The notes under the pieces: generated by a model | The model's database searches: none | The model's input: only the letters and a program-made list of their open reading frames with translations | What the model was told of the DNA's origin: nothing | DNA from: Longispora fulva | GTDB lineage: Bacteria > Actinomycetota > Actinomycetes > Mycobacteriales > Micromonosporaceae | Direction of reading: 5' to 3' | Assembly: GCF_015751905.1 (NCBI RefSeq) | Contig: NZ_JADOUF010000001.1 | Coordinates: 3,906,001-3,970,000 of the forward strand | Length of the DNA stretch: 64,000 bases | Position numbers and translations under genes: made by a program | Shown here: positions 24,906-33,346 of the stretch, piece by piece | Position numbering within the stretch: position 1 is the stretch's first letter | How the letters are laid out: every line of letters starts with the position of its first letter

Positions 24906-25976
24906 GTGCTGCGCTGGCGATCCGGAACCGTTGTCACCGTCCGTCGATCCTGGAAGGGCGCCGTCGAGCTGGACGTCACCGTTGACCGGAGAAACCCGGA
25001 AGATCCAGATTTGGTACGCGCGCTGGCGTACCCGGCCATGGTCGGTGACCCCGTCGCCGGTGACCGGGTGCTGCTCAACACCAACGCGCTGAGCCTGGGC
25101 CTGGGCACCGGGGGGTACGCCCTCGTCGTCGCCCTCCCTGACCGGCTGCCACCCGACTCGGACGCGCCGGGGCACGTGATGAAGGCCCGCTACACCCCCC
25201 AGCAGGTCACCGTCCTGGCCGCCGACGAGGAGGCGTCACCTTTTCGTTCGGTTCTCGCCGAGGCCGACGACATCGCGGGGCTCCCGGTGGTCGTCGCCGA
25301 CCTGCACTCCGCCCTGCCGGCCCTGCTCGCCGGGATCCTCACGGACTCCCCCGGGGCGCGGGTCGCGTACGTCATGACCGACGGGGGCGCGCTGCCCGCC
25401 TGGTTCTCCCGCAACCTCGACGCGCTCGCCGGGCTGCTCGCCGGGGTCGTCACCGTCGGCCAGTCCTTCGGCGGGGACCTGGAGGCCACCAACACCCACA
25501 CCGGCCTGCTCGCCGCCCGGCACGCGCTGCGCGCGGACGTCGCGATCGTGACGCAGGGGCCGGGGAACCTGGGCACCGGCACCCCGTGGGGCTTCTCCGG
25601 GGTGTCCACCGGGGAGGCCGTCAACGCCGCGGCGACCCTCGGCGGGCGGCCCGTCGGCTCCGTGCGGCTGTCCACTGCCGACGAACGGCCCCGGCACCGG
25701 GGCGTGTCGCACCACAGCCTGACCGCGTACGGCCGGGTCGCCCTCGCGCCCGCCGATCTCGTGCTGCCACGCGGGTGCGACCCCGGGTACGTCGAGCAGC
25801 TCGCGCCCCTGGCCGGGCGGCACCGGATCGTGCAGGTGGATCCGGCGGGGCTCGACGAGGCACTGCGGGCGCTGCCGGTGACGTTGTCGACCATGGGCCG
25901 CGGCCTCGACGCCGAACACGACTACTTCCTGGCCGCCGCCTGCGCGGGCCGACACGCGGCGACCCTCCTGCCCTGA
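24906..25976 (+). CDS. DUF3866 family protein
   Basis: A 356-aa cytoplasmic protein matching the actinobacterial/firmicute DUF3866 family: an N-terminal beta-rich part (RWRSGTVVTVRR, GDRVLLNTNALSLGLGTGG) and a Rossmann-like part with VAYVMTDGGALP, TVGQSFGGDLEATNTHTGL and VTQGPGNLGTGTPWGFSG. The repeated DGGALP and GPGN loops suggest a nucleotide or phosphate site, but no function is established. It is divergent from pafB, a common arrangement. Confidence 0.85.
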   Translation: MLRWRSGTVVTVRRSWKGAVELDVTVDRRNPEDPDLVRALAYPAMVGDPVAGDRVLLNTNALSLGLGTGGYALVVALPDRLPPDSDAPGHVMKARYTPQQVTVLAADEEASPFRSVLAEADDIAGLPVVVADLHSALPALLAGILTDSPGARVAYVMTDGGALPAWFSRNLDALAGLLAGVVTVGQSFGGDLEATNTHTGLLAARHALRADVAIVTQGPGNLGTGTPWGFSGVSTGEAVNAAATLGGRPVGSVRLSTADERPRHRGVSHHSLTAYGRVALAPADLVLPRGCDPGYVEQLAPLAGRHRIVQVDPAGLDEALRALPVTLSTMGRGLDAEHDYFLAAACAGRHAATLLP

Positions 25977-26065
25977 CCCGCCCCCTTCCGGTGATGAGGG
26001 GAGGATTCACCCAGCGGCCACACGCCGGCGGGAATCGGTTCACCGGTTCGGGTCACCATCGGCGC

Positions 26066-26755
26066 GTGACGCTGATCCGGGGCATTCTGCTGGACCTCGA
26101 AGACACCCTGTACCCCCGCGCCCAGTTCCTCGACCAGGCCTGGCAGCGGGTCTGCGCCGTGGGCTCCACGGCCGGGCTCGACCCGGCGCGGTTACGCCCG
26201 GCCCTCGACCGGGCGGCGGCGGGCGGCAGCGACCGGCCCGGCCTGATCGACGAGGCGATCCGCTCGATCGGCGCGGACCTGGCCCTGGTCCCCCGGCTGG
26301 TGTACGCGTTCCGGGAGTACTGGCCGACGACCCTCGTGCCCTATCCAGGCGTCGACGAGCGGCTGGACGAGCTGTCGGCCCGGCTGCCACTGGTGCTCGT
26401 CACCGACGGGAACCCCGCCCAGCAGCGGGCCAAGATCGAGGCGACCGGGCTGGCCCGGCACTTCCGGGCCGTGGTGTGCACCGACGAGGGCGGCGGCCGG
26501 GACTTCCGCAAGCCGCACGGCTCCGGGTTCCGCCGGGGGTTGTCCGCGCTGGCCTGCGCCGCCGACGCGACGATCATGATCGGGGACCGGCCGGACAAGG
26601 ACGTGGCGGGCGCCAGCTCGATGGGGATCCGCTCGGTACGGGTCCGGTGCGGCGAGCACGCGGGCATGCCCGACCACCCGGCGACGTGGCGCACCGTGGA
26701 CAGCACGGTCGACGCCCTCGACGTGGTCCTGGGGCTGACCGTCGCACAGGTGTGA
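26066..26755 (+). CDS. HAD-family hydrolase
   Basis: A 229-aa HAD protein: motif I LLDLEDTLY, motif II VTDGNP, motif III Lys in DFRKPHGSGF and motif IV IGDRPDKDV, with a helical cap at residues ~15-85. Motif I is DLEDT, so the second catalytic Asp is Glu. Substrate unknown; phosphoglycolate- or nucleotide-phosphatase-like members are the nearest in shape. GTG 26066 is followed directly by the conserved beta strand. Confidence 0.8.
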   Translation: MTLIRGILLDLEDTLYPRAQFLDQAWQRVCAVGSTAGLDPARLRPALDRAAAGGSDRPGLIDEAIRSIGADLALVPRLVYAFREYWPTTLVPYPGVDERLDELSARLPLVLVTDGNPAQQRAKIEATGLARHFRAVVCTDEGGGRDFRKPHGSGFRRGLSALACAADATIMIGDRPDKDVAGASSMGIRSVRVRCGEHAGMPDHPATWRTVDSTVDALDVVLGLTVAQV

Positions 26756-26793
26756 CGCGACGCCGAGGGCCGGCGCGCGCAGGGGACGCCCCA

Positions 26794-26802
26794 CCGTAAC
26801 CG
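26794..26802 (-). repeat. CGGTTACGG intergenic motif, copy 3
   Basis: The reverse-strand copy at a convergent junction extends to CGGTTACGGTGGGGC, a 15-mer shared with copy 4 at 46663. Confidence 0.45.
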
Positions 26803-26842
26803 TTATGATCTGGATTTTCGGGGTGAAAGGCCCCGGAAGGCG

Positions 26843-27028
26843 TTACGGCAGGAAGATGAGGGCCAGCCAGCCGACGAGCACGAGCACGAGGATCGTCGCG
26901 AGCACCCAGGTGGGGATCTTGTGTCCGCCCTCGCGGTTGCGCGCGAGCTCCTGTGCGATCTTGGCACGGCGGCGCTGCATCCGGCTCGAGATGAAGTCGG
27001 GGCGGTCGCGCTTCTGCTGGTCACTCAT
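26843..27028 (-). CDS. Small single-TM membrane protein
   Basis: A 61-aa protein. A basic/acidic N-terminal half (MSDQQKRDRPDFISSRMQRR, then AKIAQELARNREG) is followed by one C-terminal membrane helix (VLATILVLVLVGWLALIFL). It lies downstream of pafA on the same strand. It probably has a cytoplasmic N terminus. Function unknown, but composition and codon use look genuine. Confidence 0.65.
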   Translation of the reverse strand: MSDQQKRDRPDFISSRMQRRRAKIAQELARNREGGHKIPTWVLATILVLVLVGWLALIFLP

Positions 27029-27118
27029 AACGGCTCCGAGCCTACCGGCAGCCTCGGCACGGCATCAAGGCACGCCTGGGTAACGCCGGCCGCCACCCCG
27101 CCCAGGGAATCGGCCGCC

Positions 27119-27143
27119 GCCACGGTGTGGTCACGGCCGTGGC
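27119..27143 (-). terminator. Hairpin downstream of pafA
   Basis: GCCACGG (27119-27125) pairs with CCGTGGC (27137-27143), about 100 bp after the pafA stop in an otherwise featureless 215-bp gap. It is a possible terminator. Confidence 0.3.
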
Positions 27144-27243
27144 GACGCACCCTCCGGTGGCACCGGCGAGCAGCCGCGCGCCCTGGGGCACGGAACCCGC
27201 ACGCGGTGGTGAGGCGCCCCGGACGGACGCCCCACCGCCGTGC

Positions 27244-28602
27244 TCACATGCTCGCGATCAGCTTGTCGACCCGCTCGTCGTGCGCCCGGAACGGGTCCTT
27301 GCACAGCACGGTGCGCTGCGCCTGGTCGTTGAGCTTGAGGTGCACCCAGTCGACCGTGAAGTCCCGGCGCTTCTCCTGGGCCTGGCGGATGAACTCGCCG
27401 CGCAGCCGGGCCCGGGTGGTCTGCGGCGGGGTCTCCTTGGCCTCGAAGACCTGGAGCTCGTTGACCACCCGGTCGACGGAGCCCCGCTTCTCGAGCAGGG
27501 AGTGCAGGCCCCGGCCGCGCCGCAGGTCGTGGTAGGCCAGGTCGAGCTGGGCGACCCGGGGGCTGGACAGGGCGAGGTCGTGCTTGTTCTGGTACCGCTC
27601 GATGAGCCTGAGCTTGGCCACCCAGTCGATCTCGCGCTCGATGGCCGCGAGGTTGCCGGACTCCACCGAGTCCAGCACCCGGCCCCACAGCTCCAGCACC
27701 CGGGTCAGGTTAGCGTCGTCGGTGCGCTTGGCGAGGAACTCGACGGCCTTCGCGTAGTACTCCCGCTGGATCTCCAGCGCGCTCGCGTCCTTGCCGTTGG
27801 CGAGCTTGATCGGGCGGCGGCCCGTGACGTCGTGCGACACCTCGCGGATGGCCCGGATCGGGTTCTCCAGGGTCAGGTCGCGCAGCACCACGCCGGCCTC
27901 GATCATGCGGAGCACGATGTCAGCGGTGCCGACCTTCAGGAGGGTCGTCACCTCGTTCATGTTGGAGTCGCCCACGATGACGTGCAGCCGCCGGTACCGC
28001 TCGGCGTCGGCGTGCGGCTCGTCGCGGGTGTTGATGATCGGCCGGGACCGGGTCGTCGCGCTGGAGACGCCCTCCCAGATGTGCTCGGCGCGCTGCGACA
28101 GGCAGTAGACGGCGCCACGCGGGGTCTGCAGCACCTTGCCGGCGCCGCAGATCAGCTGTCGGGTGACCAGGAACGGGATCAGGACGTCGGCGAGTCGGCC
28201 GAACTCGCCGTGCCGGCTGACGAGGTAGTTCTCGTGGCAGCCGTAGGAGTTACCGGCCGAGTCGGTGTTGTTCTTGAAGAGGTAGATGTCGCCGGCGATG
28301 CCCTCGTCGTGCAACCGCTTCTCCGCGTCGACGAGCAGACCCTCCAGGATCCGCTCACCGGCCCGGTCGTGAGCCACCAACTCCGACACCGAGTCGCACT
28401 CGGGTGTCGCGTACTCGGGGTGGGATCCGACGTCGAGGTAGAGCCGTGCGCCGTTGCGGAGGAAAACGTTACTCGAACGCCCCCACGACACCACACGGCG
28501 GAACAGGTAGCGCGCCACCTCGTCCGGGGACAGCCTGCGCTGTCCGTGGAACGTGCAGGTGACCCCGTACTCCGTCTCAATTCCGAAGATGCGCCGATCC
28601 AT
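27244..28602 (-). CDS. pafA: Pup--protein ligase PafA
   Basis: A 452-aa glutamine-synthetase-like ligase. The N-terminal [12 protein letters not shown] with RYLFRR, the [15 protein letters not shown] block, [18 protein letters not shown] and the C-terminal [11 protein letters not shown] are the family hallmarks. It attaches Pup to lysines of proteins, marking them for the mycobacterial-type proteasome. ATG 28602 has TAAGGT six bases upstream (leaderless type). Unlike mycobacteria, no pup or proteasome gene is adjacent: the next upstream gene is a sugar epimerase. Confidence 0.97.
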   Translation of the reverse strand: MDRRIFGIETEYGVTCTFHGQRRLSPDEVARYLFRRVVSWGRSSNVFLRNGARLYLDVGSHPEYATPECDSVSELVAHDRAGERILEGLLVDAEKRLHDEGIAGDIYLFKNNTDSAGNSYGCHENYLVSRHGEFGRLADVLIPFLVTRQLICGAGKVLQTPRGAVYCLSQRAEHIWEGVSSATTRSRPIINTRDEPHADAERYRRLHVIVGDSNMNEVTTLLKVGTADIVLRMIEAGVVLRDLTLENPIRAIREVSHDVTGRRPIKLANGKDASALEIQREYYAKAVEFLAKRTDDANLTRVLELWGRVLDSVESGNLAAIEREIDWVAKLRLIERYQNKHDLALSSPRVAQLDLAYHDLRRGRGLHSLLEKRGSVDRVVNELQVFEAKETPPQTTRARLRGEFIRQAQEKRRDFTVDWVHLKLNDQAQRTVLCKDPFRAHDERVDKLIASM

Positions 28603-28608
28603 GAACGA

Positions 28609-28614
28609 ACCTTA
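28609..28614 (-). promoter_or_regulatory. -10 box of pafA
   Basis: TAAGGT lies six bases before ATG 28602 and there is no Shine-Dalgarno, the leaderless arrangement. It lies in a 38-bp gap after the epimerase gene, so pafA can be transcribed on its own. Confidence 0.4.
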
Positions 28615-28640
28615 CCGGTACCCACCGACAAAGTAACCGC

Positions 28641-29252
28641 TCAGACACCTTCCGTTTTGAGTTCGGAGTACCAGCGCACGCACGAAGCGTAGTCCGGGAG
28701 TGCTCCGGCCGCCGCCAGTTCGGCCAGCGTGGGGGCCGCCGCGTCCTTATCGGACAGGATCAGCTCGCCCCGGCCGAACGGCAGATCGAGCTGCAGGTCC
28801 GGGTCCAGCGGGGAGAGCACGCGCTCGGCGGCGGGGTCGTAGCGCTCGGACACCAGGTAGAGCAACGTGGTGTGGTCCTCCAGGGCGCAGATGGCGTGCC
28901 CGAGGCCCTCGGCGAGGTACACGCCCCGGCGGTCGACGTCGTCGAGCCGGACGATCCGGTGCTGGCCGAAGGTGGGCGAGCCGACCCGCACGTCGATCAC
29001 GAAGTCGAGCACCGCGCCGCGCTGGCAGGTGACGTACTTGGCCTGGCCCGGCGGCGTGTCGGCGAAGTGCACCCCGCGCACCGTGCCGCGCGCCGACACC
29101 GACGTGTTGGCCTGCCGCAGGCGCACCGGGTGGCCGGCGACCCGGGTGAAGAGGTCGTCGCGGTACCACTCGAGGAACGCGCCCCGGCTGTCGGGATGCT
29201 GGACGGGCGTGATCGTGTACGCCCCGTCGATCCCCAGCGGCTCGATCCTCAC
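28641..29252 (-). CDS. dTDP-4-dehydro-6-deoxyhexose 3,5-epimerase (RmlC-like)
   Basis: A 203-aa cupin epimerase. It shows DSRGAFLEWYRDDLF, RQANTSVSARGTVRGVHF (the His of RGVHF is the catalytic base) and EGLGHAICALEDHTTLLYLVSE. It makes a dTDP-L-sugar intermediate such as rhamnose. GTG 29252 was chosen for the strong AGGAGGAGCT just upstream. It is divergent from the reductase gene at 29404; the nucleotidyltransferase and dehydratase of the pathway are not in the window. Confidence 0.88.
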   Translation of the reverse strand: MRIEPLGIDGAYTITPVQHPDSRGAFLEWYRDDLFTRVAGHPVRLRQANTSVSARGTVRGVHFADTPPGQAKYVTCQRGAVLDFVIDVRVGSPTFGQHRIVRLDDVDRRGVYLAEGLGHAICALEDHTTLLYLVSERYDPAAERVLSPLDPDLQLDLPFGRGELILSDKDAAAPTLAELAAAGALPDYASCVRWYSELKTEGV

Positions 29253-29391
29253 AGCTCCTCCTGCCGTCGCGGGCACCCGGGGAAGCGTAGGACAACCGGG
29301 CGCCCCGGGACTGACCGCAACCGGACACTTCGGGACGCTTCAACGTGGCCTAGGATCGGCCCGCCGTGGTGCCGTCGCCTCTTCCGAGGGG

Positions 29392-29397
29392 TACGGT
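29392..29397 (+). promoter_or_regulatory. -10 box of the dTDP-sugar reductase gene
   Basis: TACGGT lies six bases before GTG 29404, with no Shine-Dalgarno. Confidence 0.4.
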
Positions 29398-29403
29398 GCG
29401 ACC

Positions 29404-30273
29404 GTGGCGTCGTCTGAATTGTTGACCCGCTGGCTGGTCACCGGTGCCGGCGGCATGCTCGGCCGGGACCTGCTCGCCGCCCTCGACAGCGAGTCCGTCA
29501 CCGCCGCCGCCCGGGCCGACCTGGACGTGACCGACCCGGCGGCCGTCCTCGACGCCGTGGCCGGGCACGCCGTCGTGGTCAACCTCGCCGCCTGGACCGA
29601 CGTGGACGGCGCGGAGTCCGCAGAGGCCGCGGCCACCGCTGTCAACGGCGACGGTCCGGCGCACCTGGCCGTGGCGTGCGCCCGGCACGGGGCCCGGCTG
29701 ATCCAGCTGTCCACCGACTACGTGCTGTCGGGCGGCACGGCGCCGTATCCGGAGGACGCCCCGGCCGCGCCGGTCAACGCGTACGGCCGGGGCAAGCTCG
29801 CCGGGGAGCGCGCCGTGCTCGCCGGCCTGCCCGACGCCGGGTACGTGCTGCGCACCTCGTGGCTCTACGGCGCCGGCGGCCCCAACTTCGTCGCCACCAT
29901 GCTCCGCAGGGCCGCCGAGCCGGGCGCGCTGGTCGACGTGGTGGACGACCAGCGGGGCCAGCCCACCTGGAGCGGCGCCCTGGCCGACATGATCGCCGAC
30001 CTCGGCCGGGCGGCGCTCGACGACCGGGTCCGGCCCGGGGTCTACCACGGCACGGCGGCCGGCGAGACGACCTGGTACGGGCTGGCCCGCGCCGTGTTCG
30101 CCGAGGCCGGCCACGACCCGGACCGGGTCCGGCCGATCGGCAGCGTCCGGCTGGCCCGGCCGGCGGTCCGACCGGCGTACAGCGTCCTGGGCCACGACCG
30201 GTGGGCCGGAACCCCGGTGCGCCCGCTCGGCCCGTGGCGGGAGATGTTGACGAGGGCCCTTCGCACCTTCTAG
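29404..30273 (+). CDS. rmlD: dTDP-4-dehydrorhamnose reductase
   Basis: A 289-aa SDR-fold enzyme. NAD(P)-binding LVTGAGGMLGRDL is at residues ~11-23, the STDYVLSG block and YGRGKLAGE (Tyr and Lys catalytic) are in the middle, and RTSWLYGAGG follows. It reduces the 4-keto sugar to dTDP-L-rhamnose or a related deoxysugar for envelope polysaccharide. GTG 29404 is set by the -10 box six bases upstream and the start of the conserved strand. Confidence 0.88.
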   Translation: MASSELLTRWLVTGAGGMLGRDLLAALDSESVTAAARADLDVTDPAAVLDAVAGHAVVVNLAAWTDVDGAESAEAAATAVNGDGPAHLAVACARHGARLIQLSTDYVLSGGTAPYPEDAPAAPVNAYGRGKLAGERAVLAGLPDAGYVLRTSWLYGAGGPNFVATMLRRAAEPGALVDVVDDQRGQPTWSGALADMIADLGRAALDDRVRPGVYHGTAAGETTWYGLARAVFAEAGHDPDRVRPIGSVRLARPAVRPAYSVLGHDRWAGTPVRPLGPWREMLTRALRTF

Positions 30274-30307
30274 ATCCACACCCCTGCCGCGCCGGCCCGC
30301 CCGGCCC

Positions 30308-30313
30308 TAGGAT
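30308..30313 (+). promoter_or_regulatory. -10 box of secreted protease gene
   Basis: TAGGAT lies six bases before GTG 30320 in the leaderless arrangement. Confidence 0.4.
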
Positions 30314-30319
30314 CATGCC

Positions 30320-31090
30320 GTGGTTCAACGGCACAGACGCCCAGCCCGGTACCCGCGACTGCGGCTCGCCCTGCTGGCCATGGCGTTGCTGGTGCCGTCT
30401 GCGGTGGTCGCGGCGTCCGCGCCCCTGTCCGAGTCCGCACCGCGGGCCACCCGGGCGTCGGCTCCCTCCAGCCCCGCCGCCACCGCGCGGCTCGCCGAGC
30501 ACGCCGTCGGCGCGCTGTTCACGGCCGACGGGGCCCGGGGCTGCACGGCCAGCGTGGTGCACAGCCCGGCGCGCAACCTGGTGCTGACCGCCGCGCACTG
30601 CGTGAACGACCAAGACGTGTTCTTCGTGCCCGCCTACCACGACGGCCAGCGGCCGGAGGGCACCTGGAAGGTCGTCGACCAGGTGCTCGACGAGCGGTGG
30701 GACGACGGGGACGATCCGGACTTCGACCTCGCATTCCTCGTGGTGCGCGACACCGACGGCGACCGGCAGGTGGAGGACGTGGCCGGGGCGCTGGAGCTGG
30801 GCACCGGGGGCCCGTACGAGCAGCCGGTCCGGATGACGGCCTACCCGGCGGACCTGGACCACCCGATCAGTTGCGACGGCCGCAGCGAGCGCTGGTCGGC
30901 CACCCAGCTGACGATCACCTGCCCGGGGTTCACGGAGGGCACGAGCGGCGGCCCGTGGGTGACGGCGGCGGGCACGGTCGTCGGCCTGATCGGCGGGTAC
31001 GAGCGCGGAGGGTACTCCGACGACGTGTCCTACAGTCCGTACCTCGGTCCGGACGTGGCGGCGTTGTACCAGCGGGCCACCACCCGCTGA
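30320..31090 (+). CDS. Secreted trypsin-like serine protease (V8/S1B-like)
   Basis: A 256-aa protein. A basic N terminus and hydrophobic LRLALLAMALLVPSAVVAASA form a Sec signal. The catalytic triad is visible: His in LTAAHCVN, Asp in DFDLAFLVV and Ser in GTSGGPW, with a disulfide pair around CTAS / AAHC and a second pair CDGRS / TITC. The compact size and GTSGGP signature fit glutamyl-endopeptidase-like (S1B) proteases rather than the alpha-lytic type. It lies between deoxysugar and glycan membrane genes. Confidence 0.88.
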   Translation: MVQRHRRPARYPRLRLALLAMALLVPSAVVAASAPLSESAPRATRASAPSSPAATARLAEHAVGALFTADGARGCTASVVHSPARNLVLTAAHCVNDQDVFFVPAYHDGQRPEGTWKVVDQVLDERWDDGDDPDFDLAFLVVRDTDGDRQVEDVAGALELGTGGPYEQPVRMTAYPADLDHPISCDGRSERWSATQLTITCPGFTEGTSGGPWVTAAGTVVGLIGGYERGGYSDDVSYSPYLGPDVAALYQRATTR

Positions 31091-31117
31091 GGCCCGGCCG
31101 CGACCGGCCACCGGGCC
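31091..31117. terminator. Hairpin between convergent protease and DUF2142 genes
   Basis: GGCCCGG (31091-31097) and CCGGGCC (31111-31117) pair directly after the protease stop, in the 33-bp gap between the two genes. Confidence 0.5.
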
Positions 31118-31123
31118 GGCACG

Positions 31124-32710
31124 TTACCGGCTCGCGCCCACCGCTGCCGCCGCCGCGCGCGGCCGGGGCACCTCCGCGCCCAGACCCGGCTCCGCCAGAT
31201 CCGCCACGGCCGCGGCCCGCGCCGGCCCCCGCCAGGTCAACCAGCCGATCACCGCGAGCCCGACCACCATGGCGACCAGCGGCAGCACCGACCCGAGCGG
31301 CGGCGTCCAGGCCCCGCCGAACGGGTTCAGGTCGGCGATGCCCGGCCGGTTCACCTTGATGCCGCGTTGCCATCGGATCATCGTGTACCAGAGGAAGACC
31401 AGATGGATCGGCAGCAGCACGACGACGATCATCCGGGTCAGCCGGCGGGCCATCTCGGCGCTGGCCGTCCGGCGCTCGATCACGAACGCGCCGAGCAGCG
31501 GCACGCCGACGAGCAGCGGCATCATGTACCGGGCCTGGGTGATGAACCCGTAGGTGTTCACGTTGATCACCTGGATCGCGGACAGCAGCCCGCCGCCCCC
31601 GGCGACCAGGGCGAGGATCCGCCACCGGTCCGCGCGGGCGCCGAACGCGAACCCGACCAGCACCAGCCCGCCGGCGACGCAGGTCCACACGGCGTAGAAC
31701 GGTCCGGGCACCCGGGTGTCCAGCCAGCCTGTCACGCCGACGAGCTGCTGGAGGTACTGCTCCCACCGGCTGAGCTCCGCCCACATCGCCTGGGTGGGCC
31801 GCAGCGGGGTGGCGAACCTCAGCGGCACCAGCACCGAGGACTTCTCGACCAGGATCCAGGCCCCCGACAGCCCGACGGCGACGGCGATCCCGAGGCCCCA
31901 CCAGCGGATCAGCGGGGTCCGCCACAGGGTGGTGACCTTCCGCCAGCCGAGCGGCAGGAGCAGGACGCCCAGCCCGATCGCGGCGAGCATCGGGCCCATC
32001 GAACGGACGGTCACGAGCAGCACCGCGCTGATCCCGACCAGCCAGACGAGCGGGCGCACGGGGCCGCGCGCCGGGCCGAGGAACAGCGGGATACCGGCTG
32101 CGAACAGGGCGATGCCGGCGCAGATCTCCGCGCCGCTCGGGTTGATCGCCCCGGACATGTGCCCGACGATCGGGCTGGTCACGGCGAGCAGCCCGCCGAG
32201 CATCAGGCCGTACCGCGACCAGCGGGCCAGGACCGTGAACGCGCTGGCCAGCAGGGCCGCGGACAGGGCGGCGCTGAGCAGCCGGGCGAGGATCAGGCCG
32301 GGCCAGCCGGGCCACAGCCGCAGTGGGCCGCCGACGATCGCGTAGTACAGCGGGTTGTACCGGCCGGCGCTGGTCGGCTTGGACACCAGCTCCCGGTCGG
32401 CGGACGGCGCGGCGGCGCACGCGGCGGAGTGGTCGGGCTGGCCGTGGTACCAGCAGCCGGTCTCCAGCGTGCCCTTTATCCCCTTCGGCACGACCTGGAA
32501 CGCCCCGGTGCCCGCGAACGCGTCGGCCGGCTCGGGCATCACGTCGCCCCCGGCCACCCCGGCGGCGCGGACGGAGTGCGCCGGCTCGTCGGGCGGCCCG
32601 TCGTACGGCGCGGCGACCGCCCAGGCGCCGATGACGAGGAAGAAGCCGACGAACGCCAGCAGCCACAGCCGGCGGCCGCCCGGGCGCGCGGTCGGATCGG
32701 ATGAGTTCAC
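31124..32710 (-). CDS. DUF2142 polytopic membrane protein
   Basis: A 528-aa protein with about 11-12 membrane segments and, after the first, an extracytoplasmic loop with PYDGPPDEPAHSVRA and GCWYHGQPDH. The PDEPAH signature, which carries the acidic pair typical of GT-C-like transferases, marks the DUF2142 family, seen in actinobacterial glycan loci. It probably transfers a lipid-linked sugar outside the membrane. GTG 32710 overlaps the GtrA-like gene stop (GTGA), so they are coupled. The C terminus is Ala/Arg-rich. Confidence 0.8.
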   Translation of the reverse strand: MNSSDPTARPGGRRLWLLAFVGFFLVIGAWAVAAPYDGPPDEPAHSVRAAGVAGGDVMPEPADAFAGTGAFQVVPKGIKGTLETGCWYHGQPDHSAACAAAPSADRELVSKPTSAGRYNPLYYAIVGGPLRLWPGWPGLILARLLSAALSAALLASAFTVLARWSRYGLMLGGLLAVTSPIVGHMSGAINPSGAEICAGIALFAAGIPLFLGPARGPVRPLVWLVGISAVLLVTVRSMGPMLAAIGLGVLLLPLGWRKVTTLWRTPLIRWWGLGIAVAVGLSGAWILVEKSSVLVPLRFATPLRPTQAMWAELSRWEQYLQQLVGVTGWLDTRVPGPFYAVWTCVAGGLVLVGFAFGARADRWRILALVAGGGGLLSAIQVINVNTYGFITQARYMMPLLVGVPLLGAFVIERRTASAEMARRLTRMIVVVLLPIHLVFLWYTMIRWQRGIKVNRPGIADLNPFGGAWTPPLGSVLPLVAMVVGLAVIGWLTWRGPARAAAVADLAEPGLGAEVPRPRAAAAAVGASR

Positions 32711-33150
32711 GGTGACGCCTTCACTCGGATGCGGTCGGGGTCCCGGGTGGGGCTGGTGTAGATCCACTTCCGGGAGACTCCGTAGTTCAGCACGAACAGG
32801 CTCGCGGTGCACGCGGCCTTGGCCAGCGGGTACGTCAGGCCCAGTCGGGTGATCCACGGGACGAGGACGACGGTGAGCCCGAGGTTGACCAGGACGAGGC
32901 ACACGTACCGGGCGAAGTGTCGGACCGCTCCGCCGGTCGCCGCGAAGACCCAGATCCGGTTGAGCAGGAAGTTGGCCAGGACGGCCGCGCCGTAGGCCAG
33001 GGCCACCGCGACGGACAGCCTCACGCCCAGGACGCCGTACAGGAGGATCAGCAGAGCCTCGTCGAGCAGGAAGCAGGCACCGCCCACGAGAACGAACCGG
33101 ACTCCCGACGTGCGGGCGAGATTCCCGATCCGGTCAGGAATATCCACCAC
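32707..33150 (-). CDS. GtrA-like membrane protein
   Basis: A 147-aa protein with four membrane helices and the GtrA-family features FVLVGGACFLLDEALL, FLLNRIWVFA and the terminal FVLNYGVSRKWIY. GtrA-like proteins are thought to flip or present polyprenyl-linked sugars. GTG 33150 with AAGGA upstream is preferred to an ATG at 33219. It is coupled to the DUF2142 gene by a 4-nt overlap. Confidence 0.85.
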   Translation of the reverse strand: MVDIPDRIGNLARTSGVRFVLVGGACFLLDEALLILLYGVLGVRLSVAVALAYGAAVLANFLLNRIWVFAATGGAVRHFARYVCLVLVNLGLTVVLVPWITRLGLTYPLAKAACTASLFVLNYGVSRKWIYTSPTRDPDRIRVKASP

Positions 33151-33234
33151 GGACGAGTCCTTCCGGTCAACCCACGGATGGGCCCCGGAAAGTGTAAACG
33201 GTGTTTCCCGCCACATCACACAGGGGTGCCGGAC

Positions 33235-33345
33235 ATCTCACTCATATATGGATCAGGTCTGTATGTCTAGTTTAGCCAGAAGTAACCCTCAAAGAGGGGA
33301 TCAAGGATATCCTTTGTAGGTATTTGTCCTAATCAAGGGGGCAGG
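33235..33345. promoter_or_regulatory. AT-rich intergenic island with two palindromes
   Basis: About 110 bp with roughly half A+T in an otherwise ~72% GC region. It includes CCCTC-AAA-GAGGG (33286-33298) and the perfect 12-bp palindrome AAGGATATCCTT (33303-33314), just before the glycosyltransferase gene. It probably holds divergent promoters and operators for the GtrA-like/DUF2142 and glycosyltransferase genes. Confidence 0.5.
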
Positions 33346-33346
33346 G

